DNA of 64,000 nt, from contig OZ020247.1 of assembly GCA_963971285.1 (NCBI GenBank), forward strand, positions 13,040,614 to 13,104,613, read 5' to 3'. Origin of the DNA: Astropecten irregularis. Lineage: Eukaryota > Echinodermata > Asteroidea > Paxillosida > Astropectinidae. Shown here in pieces: positions 27,004-40,352 of this stretch. Under the pieces are notes generated by a model. That model was not told the DNA's origin. It saw only the letters and a list, made by a program, of their open reading frames with translations, and did not search any database. Every line of letters starts with the position of its first letter. The first letter of the stretch is position 1. The position numbers were made by a program, and so were the translations under genes.

Positions 27004-27404
27004 GCCAAGTACACGAATGGTAAACTATTAGGTGACAGAGCAGCTGCGGTTGCCTTCATAATAATTTGTCATGGAATACAAACCAAACCTGTAAATTTTC
27101 ATGTCAATAATTTTATTGGAAACACCGAAACAGTAGAAAACAGCGCAAACAAGTTATGCGGAAACAAGTTGTGAGGTCGGCCTTTGTAACAGGCCTGAAT
27201 TGTAATTGAGGTGTGTTTTGATATTTTGGATATCGAACTGTTTTCTTTCTTTTGTTTTACTGACACTTTTTCTGGATAAAAAAGTACAGCATTTCAGGCA
27301 GAAAAATGTGAAAGGTATACATGTTTGTACCAGGTTCGTACATGTACGTCTGCGAACCTGTGCGTTCAATTAATTATTAATTTTGCACCTCATCCATTAT
27401 TTTA

Positions 27405-28087
27405 AAGGTCACAGCACTCACACTTTGTCTGATCATTATGTACGTGAAAAAATGAACCTGTGAAAATTTGAGTTCAATCGGACATCATTGTGAGTCACGA
27501 GAAAATAGCGAAAACCCGACTTAAAGGTGGTATCATACTTTGGTAAGAAACCAAAAGAGAAAAGTTCACAGTTTTACGTATAACTTACGTAGTATGAAGA
27601 TGGTGGTGGTAGAAACATACCGTTGAAATTGTTCCGCCTGAAATGCTGTATTTATCCAGAAAAGAGTAAAACAACGACCGAAAATCTGTTTGATATTTAA
27701 AAAAAACAAAAATAAAAGAGAAAAGATTTTTTTTCACCGTTTTCTCAAAAAGTGGGCGCCGTATAGGACTGAAATTTTCACAGATGACTGTTACTGTATC
27801 TGTCTTGATATTTGTGCTAATGAATTTGCATTTCTTTGACAAAAACCAAAGTATGATACTACCTTTAATTCTAACGTAAAGAATGGTTTTTGATCTCGGC
27901 ACAAGATCAAAACTGTTTTTGTTTTTGAAAAACGGTCTTTGTTCTACTCATTTCTGGAGAAATACACCATTAGTCTAGCGGAAATTATCATTACCACCAA
28001 AATCTTCATATCCGAAGTTAAACGTATAACGTAAATCTATGAACATTTTCTGTTTAGGTATGTTACCAATCATGTACTGTACCTTTA
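27405..28087. repeat. MITE cluster: B fragment, full family A copy, B fragment
   Basis: Family B pieces at 27405-27521 and 27869-28087 flank a near-complete family A copy at 27522-27868 (TTAAAGGTGGTATCATACTT ... AAGTATGATACTACCTTTAA). TTAA marks both joints. Confidence 0.75.
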
Positions 28088-29379
28088 ACGTCTAGGGTGA
28101 GGTGGAAGAGTAAGAAATCTTTTTAATCACTCAAATTTGATTAACTCCCAACGGAATACGTTCCCAATCATTACTCTCAGGCTAAAAGCCCATCAGCAAT
28201 AAAAAAAAAGATAAAAGAAGATAAAAGATATTCATATTTTAGATTGATTAATGTTTATGATTTCGCGATGCCCATGACAAATGACAGGCCACTTATCTCA
28301 AATGGAATTAGGCCTACCGTACCACGAAAATAGGTTTCACAAATAATGACTAGCAGGAAAAGTAGGACATAATAATATCCCAAGACAGCTGTTACACACT
28401 GCGACCGATTACCGTCATTGACCTGGGCAACCAAATTGACATTTTTTGTTTAATAATTAAATTTTTAATTCCCGAACAAGTCAAAATTCGGTCAATTATG
28501 TACAAAAAAAAGGTTGAAAATAGGTCTCAAAAAATAGGATGATACAAAAGAAAAGACAGAAATGGAGCAAGTTATTGGATTGGCCGTATACTCCGTGATC
28601 ACATAATGTTTCCGAATCATGTGGCCATTGGGATATATGTGAATAATTAATCTAATGTTTGCGTTTTGCAGCACGACAGGGATTGATTGTATGATCGTGA
28701 TTGGTAACGTGCATAGTGGGCTGTGGCTGGCGGTCGAAAGTATACTTCAAATAGACACAAGATCGATACGACACCAATATCAGTTTTACATTCTGAACTG
28801 AGCCTCGTTTGTGACTCTTGACTGTGAAAGGGCATGTACAATTGTACATGGAACTATAAAGGGATGGTACAGAATTATAAGACAAAATACACTTCTTCTT
28901 TTTTATTATTATTAAGTGTTTCTTTATTCAGGATAAAAGAACGATCAGCAGAAGCTGTTTTACATCGCTGTCCTGTATACATTTACAACTAATAAAACAA
29001 CAAAATAATAAGAGACAATCAAAACAGTAAACGGAGATAAAAACACAACCAAGCATAAATTACTTTAAAAATAAAGTTTCTTCTATAAATATTTAAAATT
29101 GTCAAAGGAAGGAGAATTCTGAATTAATGATGACATTAACACCAGCATATTTATAAGACTGTTTAAAACATTCAAGATTCGGTCTGGGGGAAACTTCATT
29201 CAGGGAGTCGGCATTCCTAGTATTAATACCATGTCTATCGAAGACCATTTCTGTATCATTACATAACCTATTTGGAGCAGGATAATTGTTTTATGATATC
29301 TTCACCGTGACAGTTAATAAAGTCGAAATTGTTAGAGACAACCCGAGCAGCTCTTTTTGCAGTCTAAGGAGATCACAGA
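28088..29379. other. Intergenic, no gene seen
   Basis: Unclassified host DNA with short A- and T-rich runs. No ORF has coding character and no splice-linked exon was recognised. Confidence 0.5.
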
Positions 29380-30020
29380 TTCACATAAAACTTACACTGT
29401 ATAATGGTGATGATATAATAGGAGAAAACATCCCCTGAAATGTTTTTGTCTGAAATGCCATATTCGTTGAGAAATAAATGAAACTGTTTTCTGATTGGAA
29501 TAAATCGCTTCGAAGCGTTCTATTCATTCATTGAAATGTGTAAACGGGTTTTCTCGTGACCCAGATGGCTGATTGACCTCAAACTTCTACAGGTTTGTCA
29601 GTTAAGGTATAATTATGATGAATAATGTGCTTTCACTGTCAGCAACGGTTTTGTCGCAAAAACCAGTTATGTACCATCCCTTTAACGCTGGTAAATTTAG
29701 TTACAGAACAGCTGCAGACTGCTCATAATTTGATTTGCCATAAAATAAAAACAAACCTGTGCAATTTTCAGCTGATATCATCATCGGAAACTGTAGGAAA
29801 CGACGAACAACCGTTGCAATTGTTACGCCAAATTGTACCTTTCAAAATAGAGGTTTTGATCTTACCCGAGATAAAAAGAGTTTTCGGTATAATATGTTTT
29901 ACCAATTTCTGGATAAATACACCATTTCAAACGGTATATGTTTCTCCCATCACCATCTTTGTATATACCCTGTACGTTAGACGTAAATATGTGAAAATGT
30001 TCTGTTGTACATGCGCTTAA
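29380..30020. repeat. Diverged MITE cluster related to family B
   Basis: Two diverged copies, about 29380-29690 and 29690-30020, retain GTTTTCTCGTGACCCAGATG, CAATTTCTGGATAAATACAC and CACCATCTTTGTATATACCC. Their ends are unclear. Confidence 0.5.
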
Positions 30021-30021
30021 A

Positions 30022-31252
30022 AGGTTGCATCATAATTTGGTATAGAATACCGAAACAGAAATCTTCACAGATTTACCTGTAACTTACAGGGGCTACACCT
30101 TTAATGGTGTAATGCATGACTGGCAAAGGTCACAGGACACCTGTCCACCCATACTTTGTCTGATCAAACATGTTCGTGAAATAATAAACCTGTGAAAATT
30201 TCAGCTCAATCGGAAAACGGAGTTACGAGAAAATAGTGAAAACCCGACTCAATTTTTTCTTATAAAACAAAAATTATTATTTTGATCTTACCCAGAGATC
30301 TAAACTGTTTTCGGTCTTTGTTTTACAAATTTCTGGAAAAATACACCATTTCAGGGGGAATATTAACAGTATATTATACCAGCACCACGGCCAGAAAGTT
30401 ATACGTAAATCTGCGAACATTTCTGTTGGGGTATGATATGCTACAGTCACACGGCCATGTTACGGACCTGCGGATGCCTATTTATATTTGGATAATGAAA
30501 ATGCGTAATTTGTACCCCAAATTTCAGCAAAAGTTACCTATATTCTGCGGACGATACGGATTAGTTACGGATGTTACGTATGAATTACGGATGTTACGGG
30601 TAAAACCTGCGGATGAGACCATCCGCTGCTAACCCGCTGACACAATCACGGACGACTTACGGATGACTTACGGATCATTACGGATGACTAACGGGCGATT
30701 CGGATGGGTTACGGGCGATTCGGATGAGTTACACAAGTGTCTGCGCATGTCGGCTTCCTCTGGCGTCCGCACCATCCCGCATATAAACCCACGCGGATTG
30801 GCTGCTTCAGTCGCATTTAGGAGCTAGTTCCAGTTATTTACGTACCCTTATGTATCCGCAGGCATCCGCACACCCGACAAAGTGTGCGGATCAGTTACGT
30901 ATCTTACGTATCCTGCGGATGAGTTTACGTATTTTATGTATGAGTACCGGTAACGTATATTACGTACAACTGTATATTACGTATGGGTAACGTATTCTGC
31001 GGATGCTTACGTATATTTCATCCGCAGCCGATTTTGACATTTTGACATTTTCAAAATTCCCGCTGCGGATCTGCGTATGTCTGCGGATCCTGCGGATCAT
31101 CCCGGGTTACGGATGGATACGGATGCTTACGGATGATACGGATATTTGCGGATGCTTACGGATAAAAATCCGTAAGCATCCGTAGGTATACCGTAAGTGG
31201 CCGTGTGACTGTAGCATTACCAATCCTGTACTGTATTCCTTTAAGATTTATA
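30022..31252. repeat. Family A fragment and family B MITE interrupted by a DNA transposon
   Basis: A family A start fragment (30022-30108) joins a family B copy that breaks at 30437 and resumes at 31218 (TACCAATCCTGTACTGTATT). The 780-bp insert between them is listed separately. Confidence 0.75.
30438..31217. mobile_element. 780-bp non-autonomous DNA transposon with 20-bp inverted ends
   Basis: Perfect terminal inverted repeat ATGCTACAGTCACACGGCCA. The interior is a dense array of TTACGGATG-like words in both orientations (CATCCGTAAG, TACGGATGAC, ATTACGTA). There is no ORF of note. The insertion cleanly splits a family B MITE. Confidence 0.8.
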
Positions 31253-32060
31253 CAAGGGAAGAGGCGGGCATAGAGAAGGCAGAGGCCCCGGTGATTAACC
31301 AAAGTGCCATCACCTCAGTCTCAGAAATGATGGGAGTATTACAACGGATGGGACTCATAACGTTAATGGCATTCGTGACACATCATGCGGTTTTTATTAA
31401 CTTGTTTTATTGCTTATACCGTCCGATCCGCTGCACCTGCACCATATACAACAGTGTAAATCTCTTCCTCATCACTTATAAATCTCAACTTTCAAGCACG
31501 ATTTCTGTAAATGGCTGCATCATGGATGATTTAATACGATAAAAACACACATTTTTTTTTCCTGAAAAGGTTAATGGTCCAATCTATGAGATGAATTATT
31601 ACACAGTCTAACGTTCGTGCAGCAATGGATGTTTTGCTAAGTGACCCTAATCGGCAAGACGAAGACTTATGGCAATCATTAATAATATAATTATGATCAT
31701 CAATTTTTTATTCTCTCGTGAATTTGTTTGAAAGAAAATCGTAGTATAGGGTATAGAGATTGAAGAAATGAAATGACGCTACTAAATACAGTCGGTATTA
31801 TACGAAATGAATACATGATGTAATAAAGGTATTTAAAGGTAGTATCATACTTTGGTAAGAAACCAAAGAAGAAATGTAAAATCTTGGGGATATAATCCTT
31901 TTGCCGTCATGGTCATCAGTGGAATTCTTTCCATTATGTTTTCTTTTATCATTAATATTCATTGTTTTGTTTGCTATAAACTTCTTCTTTCACATACTTC
32001 CGAACTTTACTTGAATAACAGAAGAAAATAACGCACCAATATTATTATAACAAAAGGCGA
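31253..32060. other. Intergenic, no gene seen
   Basis: Host DNA with a short family A fragment at 31834-31882. No exon recognised. Confidence 0.5.
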
Positions 32061-32385
32061 CGAAAGGTACTGGCATACTTTGGTAGCATGAGAAACAGAA
32101 ATGTTCACAGATTTACGTATAACTTACAGGGTATAAAGATAGTGATGGTAGAAACATAGCGTTTAAAATGTTTCTGTCTGAAATGTTGTATTTATCCACA
32201 ATAGAGTAAGACCAATTGACCAAAAACAATATTTTGATCTTCGGAAGATCAAATATCCTAGTGAAAAGATTTAAACAGTACCACGGTCGTTTTTCACTGT
32301 TTTCTCAAAAAGTGGGCACCGTATGGGACTGAAATTTTCACAGATGACTGTTACTACCTTGATATTGTTGCCCACAAATCTGCAT
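32061..32385. repeat. Family A MITE
   Basis: AAAGGTACTGGCATACTTTG at the left, central TTTTGATCTTCGGAAGATCA, then GTGGGCACCGTATGGGACTG. The right end is lost. Confidence 0.75.
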
Positions 32386-33341
32386 TTAACAGAGACATTA
32401 ATGTGTTACCATTATGTTTGAATATTGTTGCGATTGTCATAAAAGGCATATAATAATTATGTACTCAGGAGATATTGACTGTCGTTCATAAATAGACATA
32501 CATCATAAGTAGGGCGGGGCGAGGGGGGGGGGGGGTGTTCACAAAATATGTTCTTGTTTGAAGTTGTGATGACTCGTCGTCGGGGATTTGCTATGTGTTT
32601 GCATTATTACAACTAGGCTGTTGCTATGGCGACCAGGAATGGAACTAGGCCGCGGCGTTTACAATAAAGCGCTTAGGCCTATATACAGTATTATAAGGCC
32701 GGAAAAAAAATTGTTGTGTTGCCCTCAAGTGGAAAAATTTAAATTTTGAGTCGGTCGGTCGTTTTTTTTTTTTTGCCGACTTTCAAACATGATTTTATCG
32801 TGAATACCAAGCAGGATGTATGGTCACCAGGGCTTATAAATCAACGGTCTTCGGGCGTTTTGAGGGGACACGCTTGTTTACTGCTAAATCTTACATTTTC
32901 TGTCAAAAATTGTGAGTTTTTATACTTGAGGACTCGGAGAAAAAAAAATCCCGACCCAAAGTTTTGGCATTTTACGGTCGGTCGCTGGGGGCAACACAAC
33001 CATTTTTTCCGGCCTAATATCGGTCTCTTGTCGCAGAGACGAGGGACTTGGCACCCGGCTTAGTCTTACCGTGGTCCTACCGTCTTAATGGATTCGCCTC
33101 CCTAGCCCTACGGGGGAGCTCAGGACAAAAAACTAGACCACAATGGAGGGACCACTAATTGATATAAAACAAAAAAACATGAGCACTGAGAGACTGCGAA
33201 CCGGTAAAAAGATTATTTTATGTGCTTAGCCGATGGTGCTCTTTTCTAAATACATGTACCGCAGTTGTAGGGATATAAATTTAAATTTTCAATGAGTAGT
33301 CATCATTTATTTTCATAGTTTTTTTTGTTGTTGACTGTGTA
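32386..33341. other. Intergenic, no gene seen; G and T homopolymer runs
   Basis: A poly-G run near 32522-32536 and a T run near 32762-32774. No coding signal that I would trust. Confidence 0.5.
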
Positions 33342-33481
33342 GGGGTCGATTTCACGAAGCCCTACGATCAATCGTAACTCGAGTTACGAAGGATAACGCA
33401 TCGTATCCTAAGTAGGGCTGCGATGCATCATAAGTCCTCCGATTCGTAGTACGGTTACGATGAGTTTGGTGAAATCGACCC
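33342..33481. repeat. Fold-back element family H copy 1
   Basis: Ends GGGGTCGATTTCACGAAGCC and GGTGAAATCGACCC. The interior holds CTACGATC and TACGATGAG palindromic words. A second copy lies at 62403-62535 and a partial one at 55683-55770. Confidence 0.75.
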
Positions 33482-33569
33482 AAGGACAGATTATTTTGTA
33501 TACGACTATTTGTGCTGCAATTGCAGAAAATCTGTTTACGACTGTTTGTGGTGCAACTGCAGAAATGAT

Positions 33570-33850
33570 CAATTACCAATGCATGATTGGTAATTGTCTG
33601 ATCAAACATGTATATGAAATAATAAACTTGTGAAAATTTGAGCTCAATCGGACATCTGAGTCTCGAGAAAATAGCGAAAAACCAACTCAATTATTCTTAT
33701 AAAACATGAAGAATGGTTTTGATCTTACCCCGAGATCAAAACTGTTTTCGGTCTTTGTTTTACTAATTTCTGGATTTAAACAGTATTTCAGATGGAAATA
33801 TTTTAATGGTATGTTTCTACCAGCAACATCTTCATACCTGGAGTGAAAGG
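33570..33850. repeat. Family B MITE fragment
   Basis: Contains TTTTGATCTTACCCCGAGAT and the common right half, with decayed ends. Confidence 0.65.
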
Positions 33851-34520
33851 GGATAACTAAAACTACTCAAGTAAGGGTTTCCTTTATGTTTGTTCCAAAA
33901 ATCGTTCGGATGGAAAAGACACTAAATCTTGATTTCCTTGAAAAAAAAAAAAAAAACAGCATCTGATGAACCAAGATTTCCCATGGTGACTGTTTGCACT
34001 GTTTACGAACTGTTGAGTTCATTTTCTGTCTCAAACCTAATAATGTTTTTTGGTGGCCTTGCAAATCCTATATGCTCCCTTTAAGGCGCAATTTAATAAA
34101 ATGATGAATTATTACCATTAAGTTGTAATATGTAGTCGTTATCAATATATTATTGTCTGGTCATTAATTCCTAATTCATTTCGAATGCGATATTCCATTT
34201 AATTCTTCATAATTCATGATGTGCAGTAGTGTAATCTATAATAGTGTATGATTTGAAGCTACTTTTGCCAGCCCAAACTGACAAAATACTACCGTCATCA
34301 CGTGCCTTCATTTTAATAAAAATGAGGAGAGCTGCAAATCGTTCTCCTTGTAAAATCAACGTAGTGAATTTAGGAGAGTGATTTCCTCTCACTAACAAAA
34401 ATCAAGAATATAAAAGATTACTACATGTATAGGCCTAGTTTGTGTATTTTCCGTGAAGGGTAATGTCAGCTGAAGAAACTATGTGATGTTTAAAAAAAAG
34501 GCAGCTCTCCTTAAATTGTT

Positions 34521-34880
34521 AAAGGTAGTATCATACTTTGGTTTTTGTCAAAAAAGTGCAGATTTATGGATACAAATATCAAGGAAGATACAGTAATAGT
34601 CATCTGTGAAAATTTCAGTCCCATTCGGTGCCCACTTTTTGAGAAAATCGTGAAAAACGGCCGAAGTATTTCTTAAGTCTTTTCTCTTTTATTTGTGATC
34701 TTTTAAAAGATCAAGACGATTTTCGGTCGTTGTTTTCCTAATTTCTCGATAAATACACCATTTCAGGCGAAAAATGTTAACGGTATGTTTCTACCAGCAT
34801 CATCTTCATACCCTGAAAGTTATATGTAAATCTGTGAACATTTCTGTTTTGGTCTCTTACCAAAGTATGATACTACCTTT
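34521..34880. repeat. Family A MITE, full-length reference copy
   Basis: Both ends are intact: AGGTAGTATCATACTTTGGT and its inverse, flanked by TTAA on both sides. Length about 360 bp. Central palindrome TGATCTTTTAAAAGATCA. No coding capacity. Confidence 0.85.
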
Positions 34881-36548
34881 AAGCAGCTCTTTTTTCACTC
34901 TCCTTTGAAAACATTAAGGAGAGTGGAGGAGAGTGATCACTCTCACTCTCCTTAAAAATCAAGGCCTGCGTCATTAGGCATTCTGTGATTTTAGACAATA
35001 TTATGATGGATATGCGTGTATAAATACAGGCCCCAATTAGCCAACAGAGGGCGTGCTTTTATACATCCATCCCAGACCATTAAAGCACTGCAGCTTTCTC
35101 TAGTTCTCTCACGGGACAGGATAATATACACCGTTCTTAAATATTCACACACAGGCGCTTATTAATAAACCCGTGTATTATTAACATGAGCATGGCGCGC
35201 GCGCGCGCTTTCGCAGATGGCGGGACTGATGAGCGAAGAGGCAAGGCCTGGAGAACACATGCTGGGATGGGATGGTTGGCCTAGCCTGCTGCAAGGGCTA
35301 TACATGCATAGCTTCGGATGTATAAATACCCCCATAGTATGGAGAAGTGTTCGTTGTCTAGGTGGCGAAGAGCGACGGATTCGCTCGATCCGTGGAATGT
35401 GTACACATCGTCTATAGCCAGCACTGTGCACACATCGCATGCACTGGGTTGATTTACTTCCTCGAGTAATTTATACGGGTATACACACTTCGTATAGTAC
35501 ACACGGACTGTTAAATCGGATTCATCTTTCACACATCTTGGGATGGGTGGTTATGATGTAGTATGCATACACGCGGTCTACGTTAAGAATGATGTATGCA
35601 GGAACATCCAGCGCTGATGAGGTTTAAGTGTGTTACATTGCACACACGGTCTTACGATGTTATGTGTGGGCACGCAGTTGAGCTTCATTGCTGAATCGTC
35701 GTCTTGAAGATGCAGCAGGACACAGCACGGCAGGGTATGGGAGTAGGGGAGAGATTGCCGTCCCGTACGCGGTGTTTGCGTGCCGTGTGTGTGTGTGATG
35801 GACGATGCTAATGGCCAAGACACGACAGCCTCTCACTGTACAAACACCATCAGCGGACTGGAGAGCATCAAACTGTGATTCGATCGTTCGGACGGGACTG
35901 GACCATGCAGCATGCATGCCATAACAGAGCCCGTGCAATGATGGTGACTGTCAGGTCACTGCAATAGGACTCTGATAATCACCACTACCACCATCACCCA
36001 CACTTCCCAGTCATACCGTGGCCTGGCGTGTTTACACGGGTAAGATTAGCAGCAATTTCCGCTAGCTGTTATATATAAAGAAGAAGCAGGATAGAGAAAG
36101 TATATAAATATTTGTTGTGCACGCAGCGCTTGGAACAACATCCTCGGCTCAGTGTTACCTGTATAACAGCGCTGCATCCGAATTCTGGATAATGTTTGCC
36201 CTTGTGTACAGTGTCTATGTCAGTGCGGGACTGATGCATGCAGACATTCTATCTCAGTGATGGTGTCTGACAGATAACGTGGAGCGGAAACCACATGTAA
36301 CTGATCTTTATCTGTCAGACTTATACATCCACGCTGACAAGTGGCACTGAATTTGACTGTGCTAGAGCGAACATGACTGCTATAACCACTCTACAGATGC
36401 CAGGCCCTTCAATTTTAATAGAAGCTGACAATTAAAAAAAGCGACATCGAGCATTGTTATAAGCGCGAGGTATTCATGTTGGTGACAGCATTCGGTCGTT
36501 CTAGAGACAGCTGACCGGTGGCATCTCTGTTTAGAGCCTCACTGAATC
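34881..36548 (+). other. Upstream region of the type II membrane protein gene
   Basis: From about 35100 the DNA is richer in CG dinucleotides than its surroundings and includes a (GC)n run at 35194-35208. It probably holds the promoter and 5' UTR of the gene starting at 36549. I cannot place a transcription start. Confidence 0.4.
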
Positions 36549-37017
36549 ATGTGGGGAAATCGCAAGCACCGGAGGGGCTGGATGTGCGGCCTCCTCCCCT
36601 GCCGCACCAGGCATAAGGACAGCACCTTGTTCAAGTTGACGGTCATCGCCTGCTTGGCCTTCCCCGTTTACATCCTCCTCTTCAACAACGTGCCCAACCT
36701 GGCGGGCAGTCCCGGCGGGGAGACGGGGACCGGCGAGGCCCGGCGGAGGGGGAACCTGGCCCGGGACGACGACTCGGCGGCACACTTCCACCATCACACC
36801 CTGATGAAGTCCACTCAGCTAGCCGGCAGCATTGACGCTAGGGGACGACCCCCACCGATGCCCCGTCCGATCAGACCGCAGAGATTACCCGAGGAGAAGA
36901 AGTCCGCTGACACGCCGAAGAGGACCCCGGTCATGGACGGAAGCCAGGACGGGAGAAAGCAAGGCTCATCAAACTCAACTAGCCAGCAGAACATCCAAGT
37001 CATAGCGGGGACACGAG
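36549..37017 (+). CDS. First coding exon of a type II (signal-anchor) membrane protein
   Basis: 156 codons plus one base, ending at donor G|GTAAGA. The N-terminal ~27 residues are basic and cysteine-containing (MWGNRKHRRGWMCGLLPCRT), followed by a single membrane segment (LFKLTVIACLAFPVYILLF) and a long polar, Pro/Arg/Ser-rich stem. A short cytosolic tail, signal anchor and disordered stem are typical of Golgi glycosyltransferases or sulfotransferases whose catalytic domain lies in later exons. No catalytic motif is in this exon, so the family is open. Codon use is strongly GC-rich, unlike its surroundings. Continuing exons were not recognised to the right edge, so a large first intron is likely. 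Confidence 0.75.
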
Positions 37018-37150
37018 GTAAGAAGCAAATATAATCCCACCACCCAATTTGCAAGTATAAACTGGCCCTAGGGTTGACCAGTGGTTACTTGGAGACAAGA
37101 TCTATACCCCAACCAATTGGCCAAACCACAACCACCATTTAACATTTCTT

Positions 37151-37871
37151 TAAAGGTAGTAGGCCTATCATACTTAAGTTTTTATCATGGGCAAAAATAT
37201 CAAGGAAGACACAGTAGCAGTCATCTGTGAAAATTTCAGTCCCATACGGTGCCCACTTTTTGAGAAAACAGTGAAAAACAGCCACAGTATTTCTTAAGTC
37301 TTTTCTCTTTTATTTTTGATCTTTTAAAATATAAAAAAGGTTTTGGTCGTTGTTTTAGTTATTTCTGGATAAATACACCATTTCAGGTGGAACAATTTTA
37401 ACAATATGTTTATAGCACCAGCATCTTCATACCCTGTAAGTTATACGTAAATCTGTGAAACTTTATGTTTTGGCTTCTTAGCAAAGTATGATACTACCTT
37501 TAAAGGTATAATAATCCATGATTGGTAAAGGTCACAGAACAGCACTCGTCTTTGTCTAAACCAACATTGTGGATGAAATAATAAACCTATGAACATTTCA
37601 GCTCAATCAGACATCCAAGTCACGAGAAAATAGCGAAAACTCGACTCAATGTTTCTTATAAAACATAAAGAATGGTTTTGATCTTACCCGAGATAACAAC
37701 TGTTTTCGGTCTTTGTTTGACTAATTGACTAATTTCTGGATAAATACACAATTTCAGGCTGAATTATTTGAACGGTATGTTTATACCAGCACCATTATCA
37801 TACCCTGAAAGTTATAGGTAAACATTTCTGTTTGGGCCGGTATGTTACCAATCCTGTACTGTACCTTTCAA
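37151..37871. repeat. Adjacent family A and family B MITEs sharing a TTAA
   Basis: Family A 37151-37503 and family B 37504-37871 meet at CTACCTTTAAAGGTATAATA. Both are near full length. Confidence 0.8.
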
Positions 37872-38134
37872 TGTGTAAGATTACCACTGTGTTTCCCTCT
37901 TCATTTTCAATGCTTTCTAAAAATTATCACTACGAGCCAAAAACCACTGACGATAGATCACCAGTACATCAATACTTTAAAGATAATAGGCTTTCCACAA
38001 ATGGCACCGTCGGTCTGCCCTGGTAAAAAATAGATCAATTAATTATTAATCCAATAAAAAAATACATAATATAATATATCAATTATTATAGGCTTATTTA
38101 CGAGCGTGATGTGAACCAGGTATACCTCTATCTT

Positions 38135-38500
38135 AGAGGTATAGTATAATACTTTGGTAAGAAACCGAAACAGAAATGTTTACAGATTTACGTATAACTT
38201 ACGGGGTATGAAGATGGTGGTGGTAGAAACATACCGTTAAAATATTTCCGTCTGAAATGGTGTATTTATCCAGAAATTAGTAAAAACAACGATCGAAAAC
38301 CGTTTTGATCTTTTAAAAGATCAAAAATAAAAGAAAAATTACTTAAGAAATACTGTGGCTGTTTTTCACTGTTTTCTTAAAAAGTGGGCACCGTATGGTA
38401 CTGAAATTTTCCCAGATGACTGTTACTGTATCTGTCGTGATATGTTTGCCCATGAATCTGTATTTCTTTGATAAAAACCAAAGTATGATATATACCTTTA
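38135..38500. repeat. Family A MITE
   Basis: AGAGGTATAGTATAATACTT to AAAGTATGATATATACCTTT; central TTTTGATCTTTTAAAAGATC. Confidence 0.8.
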
Positions 38501-38797
38501 ATATTGCAATGAAGTTCCAATTGCAAAGTCAAGGCTAAACTGCCTGAACAAAAAAAGAAAATCCAAAATGTAAACGTAACGAAATACAGAAAAGGTTAAC
38601 GGCAGTTCAGTGCACTGTCATCACGGCATTCACAATGCGACCATCGAACTTGTAAATCCGTAACGTGACGTGCGGCAGGAAACGGGACATACGCTACAAC
38701 GCTTTCCAAATCGGTTTGAAATTATGATATAAAGTCTCCATGACAACAAGACAGTGCAAAGGGAAAAAAGAGTAGCATCTTTAGACTTCCGGTATTA

Positions 38798-39302
38798 TAC
38801 AAAATATCACATGGTTTGAGGGTGGAAAGTAGATTCTAGCTCCCGAGGTGTTGGATGTTTACAAACTATTATGCAAATTAGGCTTGCCCTTCACCGATGT
38901 GGATGAGCACGTGCAAAAATCACATGCTGGCAATTTGGATTTTAACCCACGACCTCCTGCTTACTAGTGCAGATGCCTTACCTGCTAGGCCACCGAGCTA
39001 GCTGGGGTCAGCGGGGTGAATCGAATCCAATATCGCGGCGGGTACCGCAAACAAATGTTCCCGAGAACGTTTTGCTGCACTTCTCGAACGAAATTGTACA
39101 CAATAAAGAATATTTTATGAGGTATAGTAAAACAGAAAATCACATGGTTTATTTCGGTTGGCAGTCGATTCTAGCTTCCCTCGGTGTTGAATGTTGACAA
39201 ACTAGTTCCCTTGGCTTTGCCTTGAGACCTATATTTTGTCAACTTCCAACATCTCGGGAGCTAGAATTGACTGTCCACCCTCAAACCATGTGATATTTTG
39301 AT
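38798..39302. repeat. Inverted repeat arms enclosing a tRNA-derived SINE
   Basis: Arms about 38798-38870 and 39232-39302 (TCACATGGTTTGAGGGTGGA versus its inverse). A third, direct copy of the arm lies at 39135-39200. The SINE occupies the middle part. Confidence 0.65.
38875..39030 (-). repeat. tRNA-derived SINE (copy 1)
   Basis: Reverse strand reads GGTGGCCTAGCAGGTAAGG (A-box-like) and GGTCGTGGGTTAAAATCC (B-box-like). The tail region CTTGCCCTTCACCGATGTGG is shared with the copy at 51720-51850. Confidence 0.7.
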
Positions 39303-39780
39303 TGCCGTGTTTTGCTTTTCTTTGGGACGGTAATAAACATCATGTACTGTGAATTACGGTAAATTATGTTGAATTCATAAGCCGAGTCTATAAAGCTACA
39401 TTTATATTACTGAATTCAATTTACTTTATTTTGTGGTGGGGTTCATGGTATACAATTTACATATTTAAGAATGTGTATAGCATATCGCATGAGAGTACAA
39501 TGCCCTACGGTGTGCACGAGGGGACACTGGTTCTCCTCTTTCCCTTCATTGTAAATAATAGAATTTGTCTGAGCCGCGGTCACTGTATTGCATCGGGTCG
39601 GTCCTGTATTAATTTATATTCCTATCCATTTTTTGGAAAGTAACAAGGAATTACGTGCACAAGTTTAATGAATTATTCCCTATAAAATGAATAAAAAATC
39701 CTGGGAAAATGATTAATGAATTGGTTAAATTTAGAAGCGACGACCATCTGTATCCATTGAATGGAACGGCTACGCCAGCT
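39303..39780. other. Non-coding, no gene seen
   Basis: AT-rich host DNA without repeats I can name or exons. Confidence 0.5.
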
Positions 39781-40022
39781 GGGGCCAATTTCATAAAACT
39801 GTTAAGCAAAAAAAAATTGGCTAAGCATGACATTTCTGTCTTAATAAAATCAGGGTTAACGACCAAATGTCCACGTGTTGTGTATCACTAGTGATTGTTC
39901 TTTGGCTTTTGTTCGCTGACCATGAATATCAAATGGAATTTTCAATTGAGTGGTTTGTTTTGTTTGGCGAGACGTTTTTGTGCTAAGCAAAGTTTTGTGC
40001 TTAACAGTTTTATGAAATTGGC
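39781..40022. repeat. Fold-back element family F copy
   Basis: Ends GGGGCCAATTTCATAAAACT and AGTTTTATGAAATTGGCC; inner TTAAGCA / TGCTTAA words. Other copies at 57622-57872 and 60201-60442; partial ones at 42158-42240 and 60860-61052. Confidence 0.75.
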
Positions 40023-40352
40023 CAGCTGGTGTCATATAGTATATAGACAGTAGCAACAAGTTATTGATGTACATGCCGTGCATTCCCTAAAATTGTCTAA
40101 ATCTCCACATGGCTCGTGAACGAGAACAAAATATCATTCTGTAAAATTTTTCTAGCCTTATTTCAGTTGTGAAACATCTCAAAGTTGCGCATTTTCTATT
40201 TTTTGGGGTGTTTAATACAACATTTAATTCTTCACCACAATTTGATTATTGCAAGTAGTAAAACTCGCTGCAATCTGCTCATCAGCCAATGCGTGAAATA
40301 CATAATATATTATAAAAACTACCCGTGTATATTCCCCGTTGCTGTCTCTATT

